8,631 nucleotides of DNA from an uncultured Mollicutes bacterium. GTDB taxonomy: Bacteria; Bacillota_I; Bacilli_A; Acholeplasmatales; Anaeroplasmataceae. The stretch spans positions 1 through 8,631 of the forward strand of contig CAMWJY010000025.1 in NCBI GenBank assembly GCA_947174685.1. The letters are read 5' to 3'. The translations under genes and the position numbers were made by a program. How positions within the stretch are numbered: position 1 is the first letter of the stretch; each line of letters begins with the position of its first letter. Of this stretch, positions 1 to 7,028 are shown piece after piece. The notes below the pieces were generated by a model. It worked only from the letters and a program-made list of their open reading frames with translations. It was not told where the DNA came from and made no database searches.

Positions 1-871
1 GCTCATCTCCAGCCTTCTCTAATCTACCAGCATAGAAGCCACTTGCATCAATACTATCACGTTCAAATTTCTTCCACTCACCATCTGGACTTGTTCTGAA
101 ACGATAATGTGTTACACGGTTATCTCCTTGTTCACTGAATGCTAGATAATAGAAGCCATTATATTCAATATAGGAAGGACATTCCATATTATAAGAACCA
201 TTATCATTCCAGAAGAATACACCACAATCCTTCCAATCTTCATCATCTACCATTAAATCGCTTGCAGAATATTGCTTGATTACACCAGTACCATTGACTC
301 TAGTCGTTACGAGCATATAATAGCACTCATCATTAGAATCATAATAAACATATGGATCACGGAAATCATCAGAGTCACCATAAAGATTAAATTCTTCTAC
401 CTTTTTCCATGTCTTTTGATCATCACTTGTTGCATGTCTTACAACCTCAACATGAGGTAGTCCAGTACCCTCTGCTGCATTATGACCTGTATAGAAACAA
501 TGATATTTACCATTCTTATCCTTGATAAATGATCCTGTACCAATTGCTGCATCAACAGAATTATATTCTTCTTCAAAAGGTATAACTATACCTTCATCCT
601 TATAGTGAATATAATCCTTTGTTGTAACACGAGATATAGGATGGTAATACATACTATTTGTTCCCTTACTATTCTGTAAATGATAAATATTCATAACACC
701 ATCATCATAAAACGGCATAACGTCACCCATTGTAACTGCAAGTGTTTCTTCGTAAGTAGACACTGGATAAAGTGTTCTATCCCCTTCATCTAATGCTTTC
801 TTTTTTGAACAACCTACCACAAGAACTCCTAACAAAGAGAACAATAGAAATAAACCTATTTTCTTTTTCAT
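1..871 (-). CDS. GH32-like (clan GH-J) glycosidase lipoprotein, 3' end cut by window edge
   Basis: Probable surface-anchored fructoside-acting hydrolase. The first 290 residues are present; the frame stays open to position 1, so the C-terminus is missing. The N-terminus is a lipoprotein signal: MKKK, a hydrophobic stretch and the lipobox VVGC with Cys21 as the lipidation site. The rest looks like a five-bladed propeller. The usual WMNDPNG nucleophile block is replaced by MGDVMPFYDDG, with Asp50 as the candidate nucleophile. FRDP at 170-173 would give the transition-state stabiliser Asp172, and MECPS at 229-233 the acid/base Glu230. All three carboxylates expected in GH32 are therefore present. 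The ATG at 871 sits 2 bases after the stop of the upstream GH32 gene, and its Shine-Dalgarno lies inside that gene, suggesting translational coupling. Family assignment is by motif only; a related GH43 or GH68-like enzyme is possible, though the EC motif favours GH32. Substrate is unknown. Confidence 0.8.
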   Translation of the reverse strand, partial: MKKKIGLFLLFSLLGVLVVGCSKKKALDEGDRTLYPVSTYEETLAVTMGDVMPFYDDGVMNIYHLQNSKGTNSMYYHPISRVTTKDYIHYKDEGIVIPFEEEYNSVDAAIGTGSFIKDKNGKYHCFYTGHNAAEGTGLPHVEVVRHATSDDQKTWKKVEEFNLYGDSDDFRDPYVYYDSNDECYYMLVTTRVNGTGVIKQYSASDLMVDDEDWKDCGVFFWNDNGSYNMECPSYIEYNGFYYLAFSEQGDNRVTHYRFRTSPDGEWKKFERDSIDASGFYAGRLEKAGDE

Positions 872-873
872 TT

Positions 874-2220
874 TTAAACACCTACCTCTTTCATCTGTAG
901 ATTACGGATGGCTTCATTAGAAACAATTTCATAATCTCCATTTAAATAAATTCTACTACTAATTGTTTCTTTACCATTCGCTATAAATATTTCAATACTA
1001 GAGACATCTAAAAGTACCCTAATATGACAGCTACTATATTTATGATTTGTTCTTCTAATATAGCCATTTTTATTGTTTGCTTGAGTAGTATCTAGATAGA
1101 AATAATCTTCTAAGCTAAGTACCACCTTACCATTCGTACCATTAATTTCGAGCTTTCCTTTATAATATAAATCAAACGACATATCCAAGCAATGTGTATT
1201 TGATTGATATTCCTTATGATACCCCTTCAAGCTTTCCACTGGGATTTGGTAAATATCCTTATCAGAAATCATTAACCTACGAGGAATTGAGAATGCTCCT
1301 GCCCAGCTATGATTCATTTCATGTGTAGGATATTCTTTTCCCCACATCTCCATCCAGCCTATCATAATTGGCTCACGTATACCATTGATAAATTGAGGAG
1401 CATAGAATGCATCTCCTTTATCAATTTCTTTAATAAAATCAACACTCATTTTTCCTTGCTTGAAATCGAGATCTCCAACAATAAATACACTTGAGTTAAT
1501 ATTTCTAAAATCATTATCTCTGTTTTGAACGTGACAACCAGATACAATGATTACATCTTTATCATTCACTTTGAAATAGCTAGGGCATTCTCCCATGTCG
1601 CCAAGCTCATAGAATGGTCCAAGGGTAAAGGCATATTCTAAATGGTCTAAGGAATCTCCCTTTAATACTACTATAACTCCTTTATGTAATTTGATATCCC
1701 TTCCACCTAATAATACATAATATGTATCATCTATAAGAACTGGAAATGGATCACGGAAATCCATACGGCTGATATTCTCAGGTAAGGTATTGTTATCAAA
1801 AACACAAATCGGTTCTGAAAAATTTATACCATCCTTTGACTTGGCTAAATAAACCTCTTCTGTTTTCTTTCCATCATGTTCATAATGCAAGGTATAGATT
1901 GCATTGAGTTCTCCTTCAATTTGGATTGCACCACCAGAGAAAATACTTGTATTTGAATCTGTTGGAACAAGTGCTACCTTTTCATCATGGAATTGAATTA
2001 AATCCTTAGAAGTGGAATGTCCCCACAGCATTGTACCAGGTAAAGTATTCAATGGATTATACTGATAAAACAAATGATATCTACCATTAAAATAAACCAA
2101 ACCATTTGGATCATTCATCCATCCAACAGGTGGCATCATATGATACTTCAAGCGATATTTCTGATTAACTTTCTGTTTTTCTTTTTCTATATATTCATTG
2201 ATTTCTGAAAAACTTTTCAT
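874..2220 (-). CDS. Cytoplasmic GH32 beta-fructofuranosidase (sucrose/fructo-oligosaccharide hydrolase)
   Basis: Hydrolyses terminal beta-fructofuranosyl bonds in sucrose or short fructans; related to the SacA/ScrB group. Numbered from the ATG at 2220 (448 residues, near the usual length), WMNDPNG lies at 34-40 with Asp37 as nucleophile, FRDP at 155-158 with Asp157 as stabiliser, and GECPS at 210-214 with Glu211 as acid/base. SIPRRL near 311-316 matches the conserved end of the propeller, and the last 115 or so residues form the usual C-terminal beta-sandwich. There is no signal peptide or membrane segment, so it acts inside the cell. In-frame GTG 2244 and ATG 2238 lie upstream but have no ribosome binding site; ATG 2220 has a weak GATGGTG 5 bases upstream and follows the previous stop by 10 bases. 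Because it travels with an ABC importer and not a PTS, unphosphorylated imported oligosaccharide is a likelier substrate than sucrose 6-phosphate (inference). Confidence 0.93.
   Translation of the reverse strand: MKSFSEINEYIEKEKQKVNQKYRLKYHMMPPVGWMNDPNGLVYFNGRYHLFYQYNPLNTLPGTMLWGHSTSKDLIQFHDEKVALVPTDSNTSIFSGGAIQIEGELNAIYTLHYEHDGKKTEEVYLAKSKDGINFSEPICVFDNNTLPENISRMDFRDPFPVLIDDTYYVLLGGRDIKLHKGVIVVLKGDSLDHLEYAFTLGPFYELGDMGECPSYFKVNDKDVIIVSGCHVQNRDNDFRNINSSVFIVGDLDFKQGKMSVDFIKEIDKGDAFYAPQFINGIREPIMIGWMEMWGKEYPTHEMNHSWAGAFSIPRRLMISDKDIYQIPVESLKGYHKEYQSNTHCLDMSFDLYYKGKLEINGTNGKVVLSLEDYFYLDTTQANNKNGYIRRTNHKYSSCHIRVLLDVSSIEIFIANGKETISSRIYLNGDYEIVSNEAIRNLQMKEVGV
879..883 (-). promoter_or_regulatory. 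Ribosome binding site of the GH32-like lipoprotein, inside the upstream gene
   Basis: AGGTG, preceded by AAGAGGT, ends 7 bases before ATG 871. It lies within the last codons (KEVGV) of the cytoplasmic GH32 gene. Confidence 0.6.
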
Positions 2221-2225
2221 TTTAA

Positions 2226-2232
2226 CACCATC
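2226..2232 (-). promoter_or_regulatory. Weak ribosome binding site of the cytoplasmic GH32 gene
   Basis: GATGGTG lies 5 bases before ATG 2220 and overlaps the stop of the lipoprotein gene. It is much weaker than the other sites in the operon, so translation here may depend on coupling. Confidence 0.5.
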
Positions 2233-3844
2233 AATCATATGCACTATTTTTATAAGAAATTTGAATGTCGCTAATCTCTATAGTAACATTTTTATTCTTT
2301 TGATTTTTTGTTGAACCAAACTGCCAAACAAATACATTATAACGGTCACTACCATCTGCATTACCTACAAAGGTATAAACATTTTCCTCTTCTGTAATTG
2401 TAATTTTTGACCAAACCCAAGTTGGATCCCAACCACCTACAATAGGACCTGCAAATACGAGTTCTGTTGGAGCAGATGCCTTAGCTTTGAAGGTGATAAT
2501 ATAATTACTACCACTTCCATCAATATAGAATTCAGGACTAGTAACCTTCTGCATCCAATCGGTATCAGCAAATGTTTCAACAGTATATTTAAATCCTCCT
2601 GCAAAGCTTTCAAATTCACAATTAAATCCATCATTATCATTTTTGAAATCAGATAAAGTGAAGTATTCCTTTTTCACTGAATCTAATTGAACCTGAACTC
2701 TTAAGTTAGAAATAGTAATTTCATTTACGCTTGTTCCAGATTGAACATATAACCATAAGGAGCCTTTATTTTCTTCAGTCACTCTATAGGATACCTCATG
2801 TCTTGTTGTATGCTCTTCTCCTTCAACAAATACTGTATCATATTTTTTCTCATCCCATTGTTGATTTTGAAGGACTACTTCGCAATTCTCAAATTCTTTT
2901 CTTTCAATATCAAAGGAAACAATATATTCCACACCAATTTCCATAGTAATATTCGTATTTAAGAACATACCACCACGCCAGATAGCTGAGGAAGCCTCTG
3001 TGATTTCTAATTTGGCAGCTTCTTCACCAGCAACCTTAAATGCATTTCCTTTTGTACCATCAAATCTTCCTTCAACAGTAAATCCATTTAAAAGATCTTG
3101 ATAGCCTGTTTCTTGTGGTCTTTCTAGCTCAGCACCCTTAAACTCACAGCTTACATTGTCTCCTAAAGCTCCAAGCAATAAGGAAACCGTTACTGAATTC
3201 TTAACATCTGTTCTATATTTAAATTCAATAGTGTTATCTCCAATTTGAACAATCTTTTCATCAGCAAGACTACCATCTACACAAATACGAATTCTACCAG
3301 CAGTTTCTGAGGATAAGAAATATCTAAATGTATATTCATATCCTTTATCTAGCTCATAAACTCTGTTAAGGGTTACATCCTCTGCGACCTCACAATTATG
3401 AGCAACTACAGAATATGTATTATTATACATTCCACCCTTATCTAAAACTGCATGTCCTGCAACAGATGTATAAAATCCATTTGTAGCAGCAAAATTCATA
3501 TATACATCTCTATCAACAACTATAATATCTGCAGTTTTGCTTGCCTCATTTCCTTTGCTATCTTTAACTGCATAGCTTACCTTATAGCTTCCTGCTTTAT
3601 CAAAATTAGCATAGCCATTAAATACATTCACATGAGGTGTTATAGATATATTCATATTTGCGGTGATATCTCCATCTTCTTTATCGTAGGCAATAACACC
3701 ATTTAGCAAGTCTACTGTACTATTTACAATACACTCTATCCCTGCTGTTCCTTCTATTACTGGATCTGTATCTACTTCTGTATTCTTACAGCCAACCACA
3801 AATAGAAGACCTATAAAAGGGATTAAACCTAATTTCTTCTTCAT
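2231..3844 (-). CDS. Surface lipoprotein with Ig-like and carbohydrate-binding-like domains
   Basis: Non-catalytic surface protein of 537 residues, probably a glycan-binding partner of the importer. From the ATG at 3844 it begins MKKK, then a hydrophobic segment and the lipobox VVGC with Cys19. Residues about 26-112 resemble a DUF5011/HYR-like bacterial Ig domain: DLLNGVIAYDKEDGDIT followed by GSYKVSYAVKDSKGNEA. The remainder appears to be three beta-sandwich units (about 115-240, 248-386 and 395-533) resembling CBM4/9-type folds. The last is rich in exposed-type aromatics (Trp430, Trp472, Trp476, Trp478, Trp507), as expected of a sugar-binding face. I see no glycosidase motif. The in-frame ATGs at 3862 and 3859 are too close to, or overlap, the GAGGAGA site, whereas ATG 3844 is 6 bases downstream of it. 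The stop is TGA at 2231-2233. Fructan binding is inferred from the neighbouring GH32 genes; domain boundaries are by eye. Confidence 0.85.
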   Translation of the reverse strand: MKKKLGLIPFIGLLFVVGCKNTEVDTDPVIEGTAGIECIVNSTVDLLNGVIAYDKEDGDITANMNISITPHVNVFNGYANFDKAGSYKVSYAVKDSKGNEASKTADIIVVDRDVYMNFAATNGFYTSVAGHAVLDKGGMYNNTYSVVAHNCEVAEDVTLNRVYELDKGYEYTFRYFLSSETAGRIRICVDGSLADEKIVQIGDNTIEFKYRTDVKNSVTVSLLLGALGDNVSCEFKGAELERPQETGYQDLLNGFTVEGRFDGTKGNAFKVAGEEAAKLEITEASSAIWRGGMFLNTNITMEIGVEYIVSFDIERKEFENCEVVLQNQQWDEKKYDTVFVEGEEHTTRHEVSYRVTEENKGSLWLYVQSGTSVNEITISNLRVQVQLDSVKKEYFTLSDFKNDNDGFNCEFESFAGGFKYTVETFADTDWMQKVTSPEFYIDGSGSNYIITFKAKASAPTELVFAGPIVGGWDPTWVWSKITITEEENVYTFVGNADGSDRYNVFVWQFGSTKNQKNKNVTIEISDIQISYKNSAYD

Positions 3845-3850
3845 CTTCAT

Positions 3851-3857
3851 TCTCCTC
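3851..3857 (-). promoter_or_regulatory. Ribosome binding site deciding the CBM-like lipoprotein start
   Basis: GAGGAGA is followed by 6 bases and ATG 3844. The earlier ATG codons at 3862, 3859 and 3850 overlap or abut the site. The site directly follows the TGA of the DUF624 gene. Confidence 0.82.
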
Positions 3858-3858
3858 A

Positions 3859-4503
3859 TCATTGATTATCTATTTCAGATAAATATTCATCTTCATCGGA
3901 TTCTTTCTTTAAATCCTCAACAGTTACACCTAAGGCCTTTGCCTTAAGTCTGTAAAAATTTTCTAACATTAATTTTTGACTCAATAGAGTTACAAAATAA
4001 AACGTTAAAGGTATTACATAGGGAAAGTATATTACTAGAAGTACAATTCCAGCTACTAATACTAAAGCAAAGAATGTGTTCTTTAAGTTTCCCATCAATA
4101 GCATAAATCCATTATACAATAATTGTCTAAAATTAACATTCATATTCACAATAATTGTTGGTGCAGTAATTAAGTAAAAGATTCCTATAATTAATGCAAC
4201 ATAGCTAACAACTAATATGAAATAAGTTTTGTTTTCCAGATGGTTATTGAAGTAAAAGATATTTAAAATAGAAGCAAAGAGAATCACAAGCTGAAAAATT
4301 GTATAAAAAATTAATATTTTCCAATTTTCTTTCATTGTGGTAAATATGTCCTTGAATCTTCGAGAATTTATATCTCTTTTAAAATATCCAGTAACGCCAA
4401 CAACCATAGGGACAAATGGAATAATTAAAGCTAAGGATAAAATTAAGAGAATTGTAACAACGAAAAATTCTAATACATAATCCCCAAATATCTGTAATTT
4501 CAC
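3859..4503 (-). CDS. YesL-like DUF624 membrane protein
   Basis: Small integral membrane protein of about 214 residues, of the YesL/DUF624 type often encoded beside LplB/YtcP-class oligosaccharide ABC transporters. Its biochemical role is not established; an accessory part in transport is commonly assumed. Four hydrophobic stretches are visible at about 13-38, 62-84, 94-122 and 144-175, followed by a charged cytoplasmic-type tail rich in Glu and Asp. The family-like pattern is a hydrophobic N-terminus, then a polar segment with FKDIFTTMKENWK before the second helix. The start is unusual: ATG 4509 is only 1 base after AGGAGG, while the in-frame GTG at 4503 is 7 bases away, so I use the GTG; ATG 4509 would add two residues. 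The TGA stop is followed at once by the ribosome binding site of the next gene. No other family fits better, but similarity is weak. Confidence 0.8.
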   Translation of the reverse strand: MKLQIFGDYVLEFFVVTILLILSLALIIPFVPMVVGVTGYFKRDINSRRFKDIFTTMKENWKILIFYTIFQLVILFASILNIFYFNNHLENKTYFILVVSYVALIIGIFYLITAPTIIVNMNVNFRQLLYNGFMLLMGNLKNTFFALVLVAGIVLLVIYFPYVIPLTFYFVTLLSQKLMLENFYRLKAKALGVTVEDLKKESDEDEYLSEIDNQ

Positions 4504-4510
4504 ATTCATC

Positions 4511-4516
4511 CCTCCT
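4511..4516 (-). promoter_or_regulatory. Ribosome binding site deciding a GTG start for the DUF624 gene
   Basis: AGGAGG is 1 base from ATG 4509 but 7 bases from the in-frame GTG 4503. Normal spacing supports the GTG. No second SD is seen further upstream. Confidence 0.75.
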
Positions 4517-4522
4517 GTTCTT

Positions 4523-6097
4523 TTATTGATGTATTGCTTCTAAATAACGATCATATGCATCTTGATTAATTTTTAAGATTGTATCAATTGCTGCCTTGTT
4601 ATTTTGAAGGAACTTTTCCCAAGATTCCTTTGTTGGCTTTTCTTTTGTAATACTCTTTGTCATCCAATTTAAAATGTTATTTCCTAATGAGGCTTCACTT
4701 ACATTTAATTGATTTAATTCCTCTTCAGTATAATTTAAATTAGGAATACCAATAGCCCCTTCATAGCTATATGGTTTAACAAATTGATTCAAGCGATCTA
4801 ATCTAAGCTGAGCACGAGATTCCATTTGAACTGAATTATCCCATTCATTTTGAGTAAGATATACTACACCATATGGCGCATTTTTCATACGGAAGTCATC
4901 TGCACTTTGAACACCATGATCATCGTTAGGAATCAACTTGTTATCTACTTTTTCACTTTTAAAAGCGCCTGATTCAATAGAACCATAATTCAATTGTGCT
5001 GAATAATCTGGTTCAAAGAATTTATCGAAGTAAGCTAATAGTCCTGCCTTATCTTGACAGTTATCTAAGATAACGCAAGCTCCTTTCTCAACTTCAAGTT
5101 CGTTACTTACTCCAACATAGCGATTGCCATCAGTATTTTTAAGTGGGCGAACAATAATATAGTCCTCAGGATGAGCAACAACTGTTTCCTTTTCCCACCA
5201 ATAGAAAGCACCATAGGAACCATTTTGTCCCTTAGCTAGGAAGGTATCCTGATCCTGTGTAAAGGATGCAGAACGAATTAAGCCTTCGCTATACCAGCTA
5301 TTTAATTCAGCAATCGCATTGAACCATGCTTCATCTCGAATTGTAAAGGTTACTTTATTATTAATAATCGTTTTATGCTCTCTATTCTCTGGAACTCCAA
5401 AGGAAGCAATCAAATCAGATTCATTTCCTTGCCAACAATTACTAACAAAGTTCAAAGGAACAATACCATCCATTTTATTAAATACACGAAGAATTTCTTT
5501 AAATTCATTTCTAGATAAATCTAATCCATCTACCAAATCTGATTCCTTCAAGCTCTTCACTGGCATAGTTCCAGACTGAATCATACTTGCTAAAAGCTTT
5601 TTATTAATAAACAATAGATTTGGATAAGCCTTTAATCCCATTTCCTCTACTCTTGGAAGAGAATAGATATGTCCATCTGGAGAAGTCAATGCTTCTTTTA
5701 TATCTGGTCTTTCCTCAAGTATTCTACTTAAATTAGGCATAGACTTTAAATACTTGTCAATTGCAACAATTCGATTTCTCTTACCATAATTGTAAAGCTT
5801 TAAATTAGAGAAGCCAGAATGATAAATTGCATCTATTCCACTAATTCCTACTGGATCAGGATTGTTGCTGTATTGTACAGAGGTATTATAAATCCAGTAT
5901 ACATCTTTTCCTGTTTCCTTTGCAAGCTTTTGGAAAACAGGCATACTATTATAGTCTTTAACTGCATCTTCTTTTACAGATAATACTGTGAAATCATGCT
6001 CATCTGTATTCGCATTTGTCTTACCTAAGCTACAAAAGAGGATTACGCCGACAAACCAAAACAATGTTACTGAAACATAAATTATAATTTTTCTCAT
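4523..6097 (-). CDS. ABC transporter extracellular solute-binding protein (oligosaccharide type)
   Basis: Substrate-capture component of the importer formed with the two downstream-numbered permeases; 524 residues, typical for the large LipO/YtcQ-type binding proteins of family 1. Family marks include SPDGHIYSLPRVEE at 139-152, a mid-region that runs into LLFINKKLL at 161-169, and LNYGSIESGAFK at 369-380, which resembles the LNYG(I)EG segment near the hinge of such proteins. The N-terminus has a membrane-type stretch at about 4-24, but the only cysteine there, Cys22, is preceded by ILF, which does not fit the lipobox rule of a small residue at -1. It may remain anchored by an uncleaved helix or be cut by signal peptidase I near residue 29. 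ATG 6097 is preceded by AGGAGG at 5 bases, and the gene starts 11 bases after the permease stop. Sugar specificity is inferred from the GH32 neighbours. Confidence 0.9.
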   Translation of the reverse strand: MRKIIIYVSVTLFWFVGVILFCSLGKTNANTDEHDFTVLSVKEDAVKDYNSMPVFQKLAKETGKDVYWIYNTSVQYSNNPDPVGISGIDAIYHSGFSNLKLYNYGKRNRIVAIDKYLKSMPNLSRILEERPDIKEALTSPDGHIYSLPRVEEMGLKAYPNLLFINKKLLASMIQSGTMPVKSLKESDLVDGLDLSRNEFKEILRVFNKMDGIVPLNFVSNCWQGNESDLIASFGVPENREHKTIINNKVTFTIRDEAWFNAIAELNSWYSEGLIRSASFTQDQDTFLAKGQNGSYGAFYWWEKETVVAHPEDYIIVRPLKNTDGNRYVGVSNELEVEKGACVILDNCQDKAGLLAYFDKFFEPDYSAQLNYGSIESGAFKSEKVDNKLIPNDDHGVQSADDFRMKNAPYGVVYLTQNEWDNSVQMESRAQLRLDRLNQFVKPYSYEGAIGIPNLNYTEEELNQLNVSEASLGNNILNWMTKSITKEKPTKESWEKFLQNNKAAIDTILKINQDAYDRYLEAIHQ

Positions 6098-6102
6098 GCT
6101 GT

Positions 6103-6108
6103 CCTCCT
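6103..6108 (-). promoter_or_regulatory. Ribosome binding site of the solute-binding protein gene
   Basis: AGGAGG lies 5 bases before ATG 6097, in the short gap directly after the TAA stop of the permease. Confidence 0.85.
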
Positions 6109-7014
6109 TTATTTAAATGATCCAACTAAAACACCTTGTCCAAAGTGCTTTTCAATCATTGGATAAACAATCAAAATTGGTAAGGTTGAAATAATAATTG
6201 AAGTAAATTTAATCTGAGTTGCAGTTCTCATTAGCTCTAATACAACTTCTCCTTCTCCACCACTAGAAGCATCTAACAATCCATTTAAAACCGTCTGTAG
6301 TGGATAGAATTGTTCTTCTATACTAAAGATATATGCATCAATATAGTTATTCCAATGTCCTACTGCGTAGAACAAAACCATAACGCTTATAATTGATTTT
6401 GCAATAGGTAGTACTAAATCAAAGAAAATTCTAATCTCTCCTGCACCATCAATTTGTCCTGCCTCAAGCATTTCATTTGGTACATTTGAGCTAAAGAAGG
6501 ATTTACACATAAACACATTATAAACACTTACTCCACCACCAATGATTAAGATAAGTGGATTTTGATATAATCCTAAGCTTCGACAAATAATTACATAAGG
6601 AAGTAATCCACCACCAAAGAACATTGTGATAATAAGAAGTGGCATAATTACTTTTCTAAATGGTAAATAATCTCTAGATAAAGCCCAACCTGCTGGAATC
6701 GTTAATGCGATATTAAACAATGTACCTAATAAAGTATAAACTAATGTATTAAAATAACTACGCCAAATATCATCTCTTTGAAATAATTTTGCATAACCAC
6801 TAAAGGTAATCTTAACTGGATATAACCAAACGTCTCCTGTCATTACTGCATCAGGATCTGAAATAGAGGCTATTACAATATAGTAAAGAGGGTAGATTAC
6901 AATAATTGCTAGAAGAATTAATATAAACCAGCAAATGGCATAATAAACATAATCTGTTTTACTATCTTTAATTTTATTCTTTTTCTTTAAAGCTTTTATT
7001 TCTTCCATTTCCAT
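6109..7014 (-). CDS. Carbohydrate ABC transporter permease, YtcP/MalG type
   Basis: One of two membrane subunits of the importer; 301 residues. After a basic cytoplasmic N-terminus (residues 1-20, many Lys) there are six predicted helices. The EAA loop that contacts the ATPase is EMLEAGQIDGAGEIRIF at about 181-197, with the expected EAxxDGA core and downstream LVLP. The C-terminus GVLVGSFK is the usual end of this family (GxxxGSxK). An in-frame GTG at 7023 overlaps the SD, so ATG 7014 is chosen: AGGAGGTG at 7021-7028 ends 6 bases before it. The site overlaps the TAG stop of the preceding permease, so translation of the two is probably coupled. The pair with an LplB-type partner and a large binding protein marks a CUT1-type importer for oligosaccharides or similar polyols/uronates; family membership does not fix the sugar. 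Confidence 0.94.
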   Translation of the reverse strand: MEMEEIKALKKKNKIKDSKTDYVYYAICWFILILLAIIVIYPLYYIVIASISDPDAVMTGDVWLYPVKITFSGYAKLFQRDDIWRSYFNTLVYTLLGTLFNIALTIPAGWALSRDYLPFRKVIMPLLIITMFFGGGLLPYVIICRSLGLYQNPLILIIGGGVSVYNVFMCKSFFSSNVPNEMLEAGQIDGAGEIRIFFDLVLPIAKSIISVMVLFYAVGHWNNYIDAYIFSIEEQFYPLQTVLNGLLDASSGGEGEVVLELMRTATQIKFTSIIISTLPILIVYPMIEKHFGQGVLVGSFK

Positions 7015-7020
7015 ATTGCA

Positions 7021-7028
7021 CACCTCCT
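7021..7028 (-). promoter_or_regulatory. Ribosome binding site fixing the YtcP-type permease start
   Basis: AGGAGGTG, a near-perfect anti-SD match, ends 6 bases before ATG 7014 and overlaps the TAG stop of the preceding permease. A GTG read from 7023 would overlap the site itself. Confidence 0.88.

Noticed and set aside
272..460. Plus-strand open frame
   Set aside because: It lies wholly inside the minus-strand GH32-like lipoprotein gene, encodes a low-complexity Ile-rich peptide and has no convincing SD.
1309..1494. Plus-strand open frame
   Set aside because: Antisense to the GH32 gene, no recognisable motif, no ribosome binding site.
2437..2946. Short open frames on both strands (2437-2640 minus, 2731-2946 plus)
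   Set aside because: Both are contained in the CBM-like lipoprotein gene, which has coherent domains and a lipobox; these frames do not.
3452..3706. Plus-strand frame with Cys- and Ile-rich product
   Set aside because: Antisense to the Ig-like domain of the lipoprotein; composition is that of a reverse-complement shadow.
2231..4509. Possible mycoplasma-type genetic code, given the A/T-rich sequence
   Set aside because: TGA ends the DUF624 gene and the CBM-like lipoprotein gene at sensible positions next to SD sites, and tryptophans are encoded by TGG.
5319..5579. Plus-strand frame with a hydrophobic N-terminus
   Set aside because: Antisense to the well-supported solute-binding protein; no SD.
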